Assembly: GCF_011745365.1 (NCBI RefSeq)
Contig: NW_024468909.1
Coordinates: 5,270,001-5,334,000 of the forward strand
DNA from: Cryphonectria parasitica EP155
Lineage: Eukaryota > Ascomycota > Sordariomycetes > Diaporthales > Cryphonectriaceae
Length of the DNA: 64,000 bases
Reading direction: 5' to 3'
Shown here: piece by piece, positions 42,901 through 54,279 of the stretch
Position numbering within the stretch: the first letter of the stretch is position 1
Layout of the letters: each line of letters opens with the position of its first letter
Program-made: the position numbers and the translations under genes
Notes under the pieces: model-generated
Database searches by the model: none
Seen by the model: only the letters and a program-made list of their open reading frames with translations
What the model was told of the DNA's origin: nothing

Positions 42901-44114
42901 CTCGGTCAGTGCGACTATCGACCTGGGAGCAAAACAACGTGCCAGACATGCCAGATGCGTTCCTACAACAGGGTAGTCCGTAGGATGGTGGATTGTTCTG
43001 CAGGGGCAAAGGGAGACAAGCCATACCCGCATCGTTCTGCTGTTTGAAGCTGTTGCCCAGCTGCGAGCGGCCAGAGTTTGGTCTCCTTGGGCAGGCTCAA
43101 GCTCACGCCGCTTGGCCTTTTGCTGTCGCCTGCCTTTCTGACTTCATGACTATCGTCAGCATCGGTGACTTTCGGATAGGGAGCTCTAATCTGGCCCTGG
43201 TCGAGGTTGTCTCTTACAATGATCCGACGACTCGCCATGCGGCTGTCGCTGCTGTCGCTGCTACTGCCTTGTCTTGGTGCTGGTGATCGGATTCCATTCC
43301 GACGAGTGTTGGTTGATATAGGCTCGGGTCCAAACCGGCAAGATTGCCACGAAGGGAGGAAGCGTGACCACGCTTCCGCGCGATGGCACTCCCGAAATGT
43401 CCTCATGACGCAGTCTCAGATTCTGATGAGACCAAAATGGAAGGTGGAATCCTCTTCTAGTTGGCAACTGCGTCTCTCGACGTACGCACCTTCCGCACCG
43501 CACCGTCTCATTCTAGGCAGCCATTATAGGTCGCCGTAACGGTGTAAAGCAGCAAAGCGTCTAGGTGGTGGGCCTGCAGTCGTCTCAGGATATTCAAGAG
43601 CCTCATCCTACCGTAGAGTATGTTCAGGCGTTTGTCGTGCTCATCGTCATCGCCTGAGGAGGCCAAGGCCAAATTCTTGGAGAGAGCAGGCCCGGGGTTA
43701 GGGTTATTACTCTGAGATCGAACCTGTAATACTTCCTGAGCATACACAGAAGGCGCCTGAGAAGGGGGGGAAGGAAAGAAGGGGGAAAAGGTTTGATTGA
43801 TCGAGGTGAATACTTGGCCTTCGTGATGAAGTACATACCTCGTGGTACTTTTTCGCACTCAACAGAGACATCTTGACAACAACACCTGAGCAGGCTCAGT
43901 AAAGACCAAACCCAAACCACCCCTCTTTCTTACACTTCAACCTCGGTCGACGATATGTTTCAAAATCATCCGATACCAAATATGTGCAATCGTGCATTGG
44001 GTCGTATCGAGCTGCTGCTGCTGCTGCTGCTGCTTCTGCGAGGTATTGAACTTATTGAACCTGGCCAGAGCAATTGTACATCCTAGGTCACGAAACTCCC
44101 TCCTACACCTGCTC

Positions 44115-45794
44115 TTAATCTTCGCTCCTCGCCAGGTTGGAATGCAGCTTGTGCTGTTTCATCAAGGACACGCATATCAACCCTGCGATCCCGAGCCCCA
44201 GCGTAGTCAACCACACACCCCGAAAGGCCTCCATGAAAGAAGCAATGACCCCTTCCCCCCAGCCCGCCGGCAGACGCCTCAGCTCATCCAGGTCATCCCT
44301 GATCCTCTTGATCTCCTCCGCCGCGCCGGGAAGCGACCCGAACCTGTCCCAGAGCCGCGCTTTCAAAATATTCTGGTACACCACCGAGGCGACGGTGACG
44401 CCCAGTGTGGCCCCGACAGACCGGAAGGCATACGTGGCCGACGTGATAACGGCCTGCTGGGCATGATCGACAGCCGCTATGCAGGCCAGCAGCGTCACCG
44501 TGAGCATGCCGCCGTAGCCTCCGCCGGTGAGGACGAAGGCTGGGAAGGGGACCCAGCTGGGGCTGTTCTCGTCGAGGGTTGTGATGAGAGCCGCGCCGGC
44601 GACGAAGGAGAGAACGACGCAGATCCCCAGGCCGAGATAACGGCCCGTCTTCTTCATGATAACCCCGCAGCCGAGGGAGCTGACGGAAACCCCGAGACTA
44701 CCAAAGAGGATTCTGAACCCCGACTGTGTGGGCGAGTAGCCAAGCACCTGCAGGTAGATGGGCACGTAAAAGATGAGGATGGTGTTAGCCATTGTACACA
44801 CCAGGTTCGTCATGCACGCAGTGAAGACGGTGCGGTGGATGAGGAGCCTGACGGGGATGATGGGCTGCGCACTCCGGCTCTCCCAGGCGATGAAGGCGAT
44901 GAGGAGGGCCAGGGCGAGGGGGAGGGTGGTCAGGACGAGCGGGTCTGTCCACGGCACGAGATTCCCTCCTGCGTTCAGACCCAGCAGCAAGACGACGAGG
45001 AAAGACATGATCAGGAGGGCCCCGACGAAGTCAATCCTGGACAGCGCCGACTTGTTTGACATCTTGGGCGGCACCCTGACCAGGAAGAAGACCAGCAGGC
45101 CCGAGACCACCACCACAGGGACCTGGACGAGGAAAGCCAGCCTCCATCCCCACGAGGACGTATCATTGACAAAGCCTCCAAACACACCACCCAGCATGGC
45201 TCCTGAGCCAAAGCAAATGTTTCCAATCCCCTGGATTACGCCTCTCTTCCTGAGCGGGACCAGATCAGAGGCCAGGAATGTAGAAATTGCCATCAGGCCG
45301 CCGCCGCCAATGCCAGCCACCACACGGCCGACGATTATGACCGTGTCACTCTGGGCAAGACCACAGATGAGGTTGCCCGCCGCAAAGAAGACGTTACTGA
45401 ACACCAGGCCCGGGCCCCTCCCAAAGATATCCGTCAGACGGCCCGAGATGGGTTGACAGGCGGCGTTGGCAATGAGGTATGCGGCCGCCAGCCATGACAA
45501 GAGACTCAGGGACTTAAACTCGCTCGATATTGGCGCCGAGAGCGTCGCGATGATGGTGGTGTCTATGGCACCCAAGAAGACGCCGACATATGCGCTGCTG
45601 AGGATGACCCAGAGTCTCGCGCCCGAGACGTCCGTGGCGAGGACAGTCTGCTCCTCCTGCGTCCCATCTTCTGGACCTGCCTCATGCCGCTCCATTTGGC
45701 CATTCAGAAGCGGTGTCCGCTCATCGCTGCGCGCCTCCTCAACAGCGGGCGCTTGCCTCGGGTCGACAATGATCTCGTCACCGCGGGGTTCCAT
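44115..45794 (-). CDS. MFS transporter, DHA2/VBA-type with 14 predicted TM segments
   Basis: Single-exon gene of 559 residues when started at the ATG at 45794; the in-frame extension to 45920 begins with a different hydrophobic stretch and is probably leader. The N-terminal 55 residues are acidic and cytosolic. TM1 carries VGVFLGAIDTTIIATLSAPI, typical of drug:proton antiporters of the DHA2 group. Motif A is seen as GRLTDIFGRGPGL after TM2, and motif C as GAMLGGVFGG in TM5. Hydrophobic segments continue through FRILFGSLGVSVSSLGCGVI and TLGVTVASVVYQ to the last TM near residue 530, consistent with 14 TMs. The sequence style resembles fungal Vba/Fnx vacuolar basic amino-acid transporters, but multidrug export at the plasma membrane is equally possible. 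No cluster genes flank it. Confidence 0.9.
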   Translation of the reverse strand: MEPRGDEIIVDPRQAPAVEEARSDERTPLLNGQMERHEAGPEDGTQEEQTVLATDVSGARLWVILSSAYVGVFLGAIDTTIIATLSAPISSEFKSLSLLSWLAAAYLIANAACQPISGRLTDIFGRGPGLVFSNVFFAAGNLICGLAQSDTVIIVGRVVAGIGGGGLMAISTFLASDLVPLRKRGVIQGIGNICFGSGAMLGGVFGGFVNDTSSWGWRLAFLVQVPVVVVSGLLVFFLVRVPPKMSNKSALSRIDFVGALLIMSFLVVLLLGLNAGGNLVPWTDPLVLTTLPLALALLIAFIAWESRSAQPIIPVRLLIHRTVFTACMTNLVCTMANTILIFYVPIYLQVLGYSPTQSGFRILFGSLGVSVSSLGCGVIMKKTGRYLGLGICVVLSFVAGAALITTLDENSPSWVPFPAFVLTGGGYGGMLTVTLLACIAAVDHAQQAVITSATYAFRSVGATLGVTVASVVYQNILKARLWDRFGSLPGAAEEIKRIRDDLDELRRLPAGWGEGVIASFMEAFRGVWLTTLGLGIAGLICVSLMKQHKLHSNLARSED

Positions 45795-47360
45795 TTTCCT
45801 TACTAATTCCAAGCTCTGCCACCTTGTGTACCTCGGAAACCTAAACACACATCGCAGAAAGGGAATAAGAATAGCGGGGAAGTAGAAAATAAACAAGTTT
45901 AGAACTTCAAGTTCAGCCACAATAATGGATTCAGAAGGGTGAAATATGCAGCAAGTCTTGCTTCAATTCCGATTATGCAGGATTGACGTTGGACTAGATA
46001 TGGAGAAGCTTAATTTTGGGCGATAGCCGGCAGATCGGCAAGATTACTTCTCGCTCAGCTGCTGTGCAAGCTACTGGACGCCTTCTCGGCTCAGGAGGGA
46101 AGACCCCTGCGCGGCCGGCTCTACAGAGCCAAAGCGTAAAGTAATTACTTAGTAGGTACTGTAAAATCGTCATTCAACTATCACAGCGTCGAAAGCGCCA
46201 GAGCAAATGTACAATTCATGCATGGTGCTACAGAAATTTTAGAGATACTGATGCAGTGCGACTTCCCTCATGCCTGATGCCGACGTTCTCAAGTCTTGTT
46301 GAACTTGAGGGCGAGACATGATTCTAGTGCGCACGAGACACGAAGCCCTGCGGTTCCGAACTATTGACAACGTCCTCTTGATTGATTCAGGAAATCTACC
46401 AGCAAGTTGGTTACTTTACAGCTTTGGTAAACGACTCGATATAATCTTAAGACGTAGGTTCTCAGAGTCAATTGTCCTGGTTCTGCTAACATGTGAACAT
46501 GCGATGCCAGCACCATGAGGACTCCTAGCAAATTATAGGCCGCAATGAACTGACCACCTATCTAATTGAGATTGATACTCTTAAACACCGACTTCTCATG
46601 GCTACTCTTTTAATCAGCCAGATGTACAATGTAAAGCAACATAAGTAAGTAATCAATTCGATTGAGAGGGCTCTACGGCAGTCCATCTCTCCTTCCAGTC
46701 AACACTGCTTCCTATTCTGATGGTAGTTATCTTCTCAGAAATAAATCAGTGACTCACTTGCACTTTATCAATCCAAAGTCTGTCCCAAGGATCGAGATCC
46801 TAATAAAACGGGCCGCATTTTCACCATCCAAGGAGACTTGTCCTCGAATTTTTTTGAAATTCGTGCATATCCGTTACGATGCTGTATATTGAAGAAGTAG
46901 GATAAAGCTGTTTGTTTGCCCGAATGCGAAATGACATCTGTATTTTTTTTTTTTAAAAAAAAAGAAAAAAAAAGGAAATTGTAGAGTCCTTGCACTTTGA
47001 TGTCACTATAACCAGGATTCATACTGGTTCATGTTTTGTGTCTTGATCTGTCTGAAGCAATTCGTCTCGTGCTACCAACGCCTAGGTAGTCCTCCGCCAA
47101 TACACACGCAATCCAAGCCGGTGAGGTCACCGGAGAAGAGATATGCCCTAACCACCAAAGTGAGAGGGAAAGTAAATGCATGTACACCAAAGCCAGCGGA
47201 TTATCAGGCGGCTCGCTTTGGCGACCAGCATGCCATTCTCTTTGTCGCCGTTAGGGGGAACAGGGCAAAGCCAAATTATATGGACTCAGACCGAAGCAAC
47301 AGAAAACGACTGTAAAAATGACCGCGAGCAAGACAAACCAAGAACTACACACTTCTCCCT
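45795..47360. other. intergenic, no gene seen
   Basis: AT-rich (about 45950-47060) with no supported frame. A run of 12 T directly followed by A9-G-A9 lies at 46943-46973, a self-complementary A/T stretch. The part next to the transporter (45800-46100) is its presumed promoter. Confidence 0.4.
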
Positions 47361-47717
47361 TCACTCTTCAAACTTCCCACCCTTGACACCATACCTCCAG
47401 CCCATATATCCAACGGTCCCCGGCACGCTCCCCAACCCCCCAGCGCCCACCACTCCACGCCAGCCCGCACCTCTCAACATCCCACCGACCGCCGCCGCCC
47501 CGACCCCAGCCACCGCGCCGCCGTACGTCCAGTCATCACACTCCACCTGGCCCTTGTTATGCAGCAGCCGCCAGCTCCTGTCCTTCCACTCGATGTCCTC
47601 GCGGCCCCACATCCGGCCCACAAGGGCGACGGCGAGCAGAGCCGTGCCGATGGTGGTGCCCCTGCCGGCTGCCTGGAGGAAGAGGCCCCTGTTAGGTGTG
47701 GACAGTGATGATGGTGC

Positions 47718-47749
<32 letters not shown>

Positions 47750-47933
47750 ATCCAGCTACGGTGCCGGATGATGGGGGAGACGTGCGCCTGGAGGCGATGC
47801 CCCGTATACCAAAGCTGGCGGCGCCGATGATGGCGCCTGTTGTTGCGCCGCGGGTGAGGACGTGTGTGGTGAGGATGATGTAAGCAAGGGGTTGGTCCTC
47901 TGCGTATTCTGCGTGGGGGAAGAAGCGAGACAT
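47361..47933 (-). CDS. Gly/Ala-rich small membrane protein, Tim17/NDUFA11-like
   Basis: Intronless, 190 residues. The N-terminus SRFFPHAEYAEDQPLAYIIL is followed by hydrophobic, glycine-zipper-rich segments: VLTRGATTGAIIGAASFGIRG (about 26-46), GTTIGTALLAVALVGRMWG (about 91-109) and a GGAVAGVGAAAVGGML segment near residues 138-153. A Ser/Ala tract encoded by GCT/GCA repeats (about 47715-47752) separates the first two. The pattern resembles the Tim17/Tim23/complex I B14.7 (NDUFA11) superfamily of mitochondrial inner-membrane proteins. I would favour the complex I accessory subunit, but that is inference from length and Gly pattern. The start ATG at 47933 immediately precedes the conserved-looking N-terminus. 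Confidence 0.65.
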
Positions 47934-48608
47934 GTTTGAGGGGTTGAGATGATATTCGGAGGCACCTGTCCCGATGCTTCAAGGTCGTTGTTTGGAAGGA
48001 ATAATGAAGTAACAAGTGGCTCTAGGGCTGCTGATGCCGTTGTTGTTGCCGCTCGCAACTTGAGAAGAAGAGTCGTATAATATGATGAGATGTTATAGGC
48101 AGGGGATTCGATAGGCTCAAGGCTTGACTGAAGAAGTAACTAATGACTATAGTACTTGGTGAACAAGAGCATATAATGTCGCTGTGATTTCATCCCATGA
48201 GGCGGGGGTTAAGAGCTTCTCATTCAATCCATGGTTGTTTGGCTTGATTATGCGCAAGTCAGCACATCTGCTTATACTTGGATCCAGGGCAGCGGGAACG
48301 GAGAGATTCGTTGGCCGTGGTGTTCTAATTTAATTAAGAACTTAAGTAGCTAGTGCGTATTCATGTAGTGCGGCCCAAAATGGCCGGCGCATTCGATTCT
48401 GACGAAAGCGAGTGCGAGTCTAGTAAGCAAAAGCACTTGCCTTGGAGTGAACTAATCAATTATTGCATGCGTTCAGAGTATTTATGGCACATGCACCAAT
48501 ACTTGACGGCATGAATAGTCTGTTGATATTTGACTACCTGGACTTGGATAACAATATGATTTGGAAGGGGGGAGGGGCCCAACGAGAAATGCATCGCAAT
48601 TCAACCTT
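47934..48608. other. intergenic, no gene seen
   Basis: Promoter-side DNA of the Tim17/NDUFA11-like gene and 3' side of the epoxide hydrolase. It holds AT-rich stretches with TTAATTAAG near 48330 but nothing codable. Confidence 0.4.
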
Positions 48609-50086
48609 TCAGGGCAATGGACCGACGACATTGAGAACAAACTCCTCTACGTCTTCGAGAAACAACTCCGGTTGCTCCAGAGCAGCAAAATGTCCGCCCT
48701 AATCATACAATAACCTTATGTGAGCACAACTGCAATCGAGAGGGAGGGGAAGAGAGAAACGACTCGCGATTTCTAACAAAAGAAAGAGATCTTTCTCCAT
48801 ACCTTGTCGTGGTCCCTTCGGAACTTCATATTCGGAAAGTGTTTCTGCCAACCCTTGGGCAGAACTGCGAGGTCGCAGAAGGCAGAATACCCCAAGGGCT
48901 TGTCCGTCTTCGGCCAGCCTGACTTTTGGTATCGAGCGGAAAAGAGATCCCTATAGGGCCAGATACACCGGGGCAGCGAGGAGGTGAACCAGTAATAGGA
49001 GGTCAACTCGAGAATCTGTTCCAGTTCGATGTCCGTATCCGACCACTCAAGGTACTTTTCACCGATCCACGCCAGCAGTGCAAGAGGGTTCGAGGACAGA
49101 ACCAGGCCTATCGTCGCGGGGCGCGTGGAGTGCTCTATGGCATAGCCCAAGCCCATCTCCCACCAGGTCTTGGCCTTCTTCAGGTGCAGCAAGTCTTCCT
49201 CGTCGAGGCCCTCCGTGTTGCTCTGATCCACTTCGGGGCCGGCACGTAGCAGGTTGACTTTTCATTTCAATCATCTTAGTAATTGCGTTCGTCGGTAGGC
49301 CACACCTGATTTATTGTTCTTGAAACAGAGAAGAAGACAAGAACAAAGAAAACGACAAAAAACGGAGGGCGAGGGGCAATCATTATCTCAGGATGGGGTT
49401 TGAAGAATCTTACCGTGATATGCCTTGCACTCATCATACGTGGAGCTGAGCTGACGAGCCAAAAAGGAGCCCAAATCGCCCCCCTGCGCGATATAGCCGG
49501 CACCAAAGCCCAGCTCGACCATGAGCTTGTTCAGGACGCGAGCCGCATCAGCACATGCGAAGTCGCGATCCAGCGGCGGGCCGGACGAGAGCCCGTACCC
49601 AGGCAGTGACGGCACCACGGCGTGGAACGGCAGCGTCTCGGCCGTGTACTTGGTCCTGAGGAGATCCAGCATGGGCAGGAACTCAAGGTGGCAGCCGGGC
49701 CAGCCGTGCATGAAGAGGACGGGGACCGCATCCTTCTTCTTGGAGAAGAGCGCCGCGAAGTGGATGCTGAGCGGCTGCTGCGGCTCGCCGTCCTCGATCT
49801 GGATCTTGAAGTTGGGAAACGAGTTGATGCGCGACTCGTGCTTGCGCCAGTCGAAATCGGTCAGCCAGGTGGTCTTGGCGCTGGACAGCCAGTCCCGTGT
49901 GACGCCAAAGTATTTGCCCCCTTCACGGGTGCTGACGCTGTTCTCCCAGGTCTCGGGGCCGATCCGGGACAGTCGAAGGAGGTCTTTGAAGTCTGCGACT
50001 TCAGAGTCTGGGACGTGAAGCTGAAAGGGCTCTGCTTTCCCAGACGCAGCCGCTGGGACTGTGTCGAAGCCGTTGAAGGAAGACAT
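48609..50086 (-). CDS. microsomal-type epoxide hydrolase (alpha/beta hydrolase)
   Basis: On the minus strand, exons 50086-49414, 49257-48803 and 48698-48609 give 405 residues; introns are 156 and 104 bp. An N-terminal EHN domain (about 18-118) with SRIGPETWENS and DWRKHESRINSFPNFKI precedes the hydrolase core. The oxyanion loop is HGWPG (127-131), and the nucleophile elbow is AQGGDLGSF with Asp204. The lid begins near residue 225. The catalytic His is His379 in GGHFAALEQPELF, encoded at the start of the 30-codon last exon. The splice joins ECKAYH to VNLLRAGPE, the expected lid start. The enzyme hydrates epoxides to diols and may act in xenobiotic detoxification or secondary metabolism; the substrate is unknown. 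Confidence 0.92.
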
Positions 50087-51722
50087 GTCTTTGCAGTAGG
50101 AAGGTAGGAGGGGTCCGTCGTGTGTACGGTTTCTGTGTGATGAGTCAAGGGTTCTCTGGGAATTTCTCGAACTGAAATGTTTGAACCCCTCATTTGGTAT
50201 TCACTTCGGCACTTAAGTATGCAACATGACGCCCCCTCCGCATGAGTACAAGCCACGTTTTCCCGGACATATCGTAATATCACATGCCGTAGATATGACA
50301 CATGCGGATCTTTACTGCCCCCAAAGTACGTGATTTTCGGATATATCGGGGTGACGGTCCCTCGTTTTGCCCGGCCGGATGGAATTACTGCGCCGTAGAC
50401 ACTGTCAAGGTGAAAGAATCGTGAAGTTTATACTATCGCTGTACAATGGTATAAGCTAAATAGTGGACACAGATTCGACTAAAAGTAAGCTGCTATAGTC
50501 CAATATAGAATACCTATTTTTCTCTCTTTTTTTATTTATTTTAATCGTCATTTTTTCCAAAATCTTTTGTCTTCCTTTTCGGGGCTTTCTTCTTTCTTTC
50601 TTCTCAAAAATCCCCGAAACCTGGGCGAAATCTGGGTCCTTGAGTCGTTGATACGATGGGGAAAGCTACACACCTAGAAACAGGCGGATAAGATGTCTGC
50701 CTAAATGCCGGTGCGACGAAAAAACAACCAAGTCCAAGCTCAAAGATGCAGGCTTGCAAATGGCTCTACATGAATCAAGAGACCTTCAAAGAATAGGACT
50801 AGCGAAATGAATGGAAACTCTGCAGCCTGATCATCTGGGTGGGACGGCATGCTTACCTGAAAATTTGGTTTGGAGGTCGTCTTTGGGCTTGAAACAGGTG
50901 GCCGCTTATAACCTCTGCATGTGTCAAGCCCCTCTGAGTGACCTAATCTGGTGCGAACCACACCCACTTTTTAGCTACCGCTCGGGCGGAACACACCCCG
51001 TCTTATTGCCCTAAGATGACCGTGGGGGTTGTCTTTCCTTTAATCGGGACAAGCTTGAGCCAGAGTCATCTTTCGAAAGCTTTTTACCATTCATTTCCAG
51101 TCATAAGTAAGTCTGCCTTCCAAGGGGTAGAAAGACCACGGTGTTAAAAGTAAGGTGTTGTCCTCATTGAATCAGTTCCCTAATCAAATCTGACAGAATC
51201 CGCTGAGGCGGTCCCGGGATGAAAAGTTACCTACCTTTCCACAACCTGGCGTTCCTTTAGTGACGATTTTCTTGAAACAACCCCCAAAGCAATTCTTGAT
51301 GCAATGATGCTGCCTTCAAATAGTTGCTTTGATCGTACCTCGCCAGAGATCATGTCGGCCCAGGACGTGGCCAAGCAGGTTGCTTTGAAGAGTTAGCGGG
51401 TGGTCGCTGGGTCGCTCGCCTCCAGCTGCTTGGTGTCTTGGCTAAAACGTCTACAATCGCAGCGGAGAAGGGGGGGGGGGGCACTTCGAAAATTCATTCC
51501 CGAAAGGGGTTCTGGCGTGAGGACATTCAGGAACATGTAGGACGTCAGGGAGAGAGAAAAAAAACCATATATGTTGAGACCATGAAGCTGGCGAGGTGTT
51601 TCCTTCAATGGATGAGTCGAAACCCCAGAATTTACTCGCATTTTCCTTTTTTCCTCTACTTTCATTTCTTTATTGTTCTTCTGTGAAGAACTACTCATTT
51701 ACCTACACTCACTCAATCAGTC
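50087..51722. other. divergent 1.6-kb spacer, no gene seen
   Basis: It lies between the start codons of the epoxide hydrolase and the secreted-protein gene. It includes a T-rich stretch near 50517-50560, pyrimidine runs to 50605, and a run of 12 G at 51470-51481. No coding region is supported. Confidence 0.45.
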
Positions 51723-52665
51723 ATGACATCCCTCCGGAATTATCTCAGCATCGCTGCCGCGGTGGCCATCACGGGAAACAATGTCGCCTCTGCTCTTGCC
51801 GCTTCCTTCCCTAGGTCGTCGAGCCTGATCCTTGAGGATAGGGCTGACTCGACGCAATGGAAGACAGTCCTCGAGATTGGGAGCAGCAAGGTATGTATGC
51901 ATGCATATAATGACATGATATATAAAAGAGCCCACCTTTGATAAACATCCATACCAAATTGCCCCTCTATGGTCTTCTTCTGACTTCTCCATCATGACAG
52001 TGGCACATTGGCGACGCCGTCTCACAGGACTTTGAAAAGAAGTTCATGAAGAATGTGTGCAGCAGCACCGGTTGTGACGCCGGCACCCCGCAGACGTTCC
52101 AGTACTTGACAAAGTCCGGTGGCTATACGGCGCTGGGCAAAGGCACCATCACCATGGAGGGCAACAGCAACAACGACACAGCCGTGATCGACAACCTCCT
52201 GGATGCCGTCTCGGCAGCTCTGGTCGCGTCGAGCCAGTGCTCCACGACGTCGGCGGAGATGTGTATGAATAACCCCAGCCCGTCCGACACAGCGTCTCAG
52301 TGGACAAAGCGCGAGTCGGGTGGCATCGCGCTTGATTGTGGCAAGACTACTTTGTAGGTGATGCTATCCTTTCAGCACTGCCCCATCTCCCTAGCAAGAA
52401 CGCTCTCTCGGGACTAAACTTTGTTTCTAGCAACGACTGCTACCTCGTGAACTATATCCAGGCGACCATGTACGACGACCAGAGCAACCAGAAGGCCCAG
52501 GTCACGTTCAATGGAGCGTCTGAGGACCCGCAGGGCCTGGACTGTGACTCGATCCTGGGCGTCATCTCGGATGCTCTGGGTGCCATTGCGCCGTTGGAGC
52601 TCACGGGAGTCGAAGAAATCTCGGGCCTGACAAGCGGTATCTCGGCCCTCTGCACTGTCTTGTAA
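51723..52665 (+). CDS. secreted cysteine-containing protein of unknown function
   Basis: Three exons, 51723-51890, 52001-52353 and 52431-52665, give 251 residues; introns are 110 and 77 bp, the second with a GACTAAAC branch site. The N-terminus is a typical signal peptide (LSIAAAVAITGNNVASALAA, cleavage near residue 27). The mature part has eight Cys, enough for four disulfides: two in NVCSSTGC, two in SSQCSTTSAEMC, then one each in ALDC, NDC, LDC and ALC. One N-glycosylation sequon (NDT) is present. There is no TM segment or GPI signal. The body mixes Ser/Thr/Asp/Gly-rich stretches with a C-terminal hydrophobic-helix segment (ILGVISDALGAIAPLEL). I do not recognise the family. A small secreted, effector-candidate-type protein is a description, not a function. 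Confidence 0.82.
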
Positions 52666-54279
52666 AGGTATAGAAGAACATGGTCAACGATCGCCGAGGG
52701 ACGCGTTGGCTGGTGGCGGCCGGCGATGATGCTAAAAATAGGTTGCCGCTACGGCGGGCATCGAACGCCCTGCAAGAAATGTGGGAAGGGCCGCCTCCCG
52801 CATTGCGTGTCATTCAAGACTTGAGGTGTGGCTGAGTCGGGTAAAACTGGTACCGTACACGGAATGGATGGCGCAAATGTGAGCAATATTACTGTAGTAC
52901 AGGGACAAGGAATAAGGAGTTCAGGATCTGTGACTGGGGGACAAGGGAGGAAGGATTGGAGGACGTGTAAGCATAAGCTGGTTTCTTGTGCAGTTTTCAT
53001 TCGTCCTCTCATAATAAGTTTGCAGAAGAGAGAAGAAATCTACTTCCAGACCCTGAAGCTCTCCAACGGTGTTGATTCCCATCGTTGTGTTGAGATGTGT
53101 AAGCGAGAGAGAGCTATGGCAACCGACAGCAATGAGTCGTTGCATTGCAGGGAGGCCAACGGAAAATGTGGGCACAGAATAACTCTGGAGGCAGATAGAA
53201 GATCAGCCTTGTGTTGTCGTCATTGCGTAACGGTCGCCAGTTGAGCATGGAAGATCAAGGTCTTGTTTGTAACCCTGGGGTGTGTGTATGTGGTCTGCAC
53301 GGACAACGGACAAAAGGTCCTAAACGAAGCCAGGACAACGAGGGTAACATGAAGTTGCATTGGGATCGAATGGAGGTGCTTGCTGGCGCCATTCATAGAA
53401 ACCTATGTCGACGGTGAGAAAGAGATAAAGCTGGGTGAGTTGGTGTAGGGATGAAGTCAGGCTGCATATGCGAGGTCGTATTTCTGGCAGTGGCGGCTGC
53501 CAGGGGGGCACGTTGACATCAGCAGCTGCCATGCTGCAGCGGAAACCTTGTACAAGGTCATGCCCGCTGGAGTGTCAGGTTGATTGGCCCAGAAGTCTCC
53601 TGGCTCCGCCCAAACTGGCTACTGCAGCCACTAAGAGCGCGTCCTGAGTGCTGTGTCGAGGAATACCGTGGCTGGGCGTGCTAGGCTGCGCGTTCTTTCC
53701 CCTTCGAATGGTTCCCTCCTCCTTAGAGGAGGGGAAAAAAAAAGGGTATGTGGTAGGGGGAGGAGTGTGGCTTGGTCGTGCTGTGTAAAAGAAGAGAGGC
53801 CTGCCTGGCTATGCTATAATCCCATCATCCATGTCAGACTGGGAAGTCTGCCGTCCCTACTTTACTTGATGACAACTACTGGCCCTCATCTCGAGTTCAG
53901 CTGCTCCGCTTTGTTTCTTTTTCCCTCTTGCCTTCCTCCTCCTTCTTCACACACACGCACCTCGCAACCAGCAAAGCACCCAACACCTCACCGCTCGTTG
54001 GCCATTGCCTATCTTTTGCGACCAGATTGACAAGTCTGATAAAGTCCTTGGCCTACACGAGTTCTACGTAACGGATTGCTTTTTGGGGTTTCCTTCCTTT
54101 TTTCCTTCTTCTTTTCTTTCTGTCGCTACGCTAGCCCCCGTCTAGATTTCTAGACCGCTGCAGCTGAACTTTGTTTCACGACTTGACTATTGACAACCAC
54201 CTCATCCGACCCAAATTCTAAACACTCGAGAGGGGGACGCCAACAAAAAGAGAGAGAAAGAGTGTGAGAAGAAGACAAG
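52666..54279. other. intergenic, no gene seen
   Basis: No convincing gene. The region 53930-54270 is pyrimidine-rich then A/G-rich, consistent with the promoter and leader of the MARVEL gene. A frame of 138 codons at 52828-53244 has no domain and an implausible composition. Confidence 0.4.

Larger units (their letters stand above)
31684..44114. other. 12.4-kb gene desert upstream of the Zn2Cys6 gene
   Basis: No frame on either strand has a recognisable domain, start context or plausible exon chain. The longest frames (about 150-210 codons) are repeat-encoded or random-looking. Base composition is balanced, not AT-rich, so it does not look like RIP-mutated transposon remains. The first 2.5 kb are crowded with microsatellites. 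The remainder has several C-runs (34200-34213, 35399-35411, 35829-35840, 36462-36472, 39465-39476). It could be a long regulatory region and multi-kilobase 5' leader of the regulator, non-coding transcription units, or a decayed element without RIP. Confidence 0.5.

Noticed and set aside
43697..43706. GGTTAGGGTT as an interstitial telomere repeat
   Set aside because: Only one and a half units, expected by chance at this scale.
34800..43900. RIP-mutated transposon in the gene desert
   Set aside because: The DNA is not AT-rich, has many CpG and CpA dinucleotides, and shows no transposase or reverse-transcriptase motifs in any frame. A non-RIPed remnant cannot be fully excluded.
43992..45059. 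355-codon plus-strand frame over the MFS gene
   Set aside because: Antisense shadow of the transporter; composition is Pro/Arg/Asp/Gly-rich and it shows no motif.
52740..52845. tRNA-like TTCGA motif (GGGCATCGAACGCCC on the plus strand)
   Set aside because: The arm is not a proper 5-bp T stem with a 7-base loop, and no matching acceptor or anticodon arm lies within tRNA distance.
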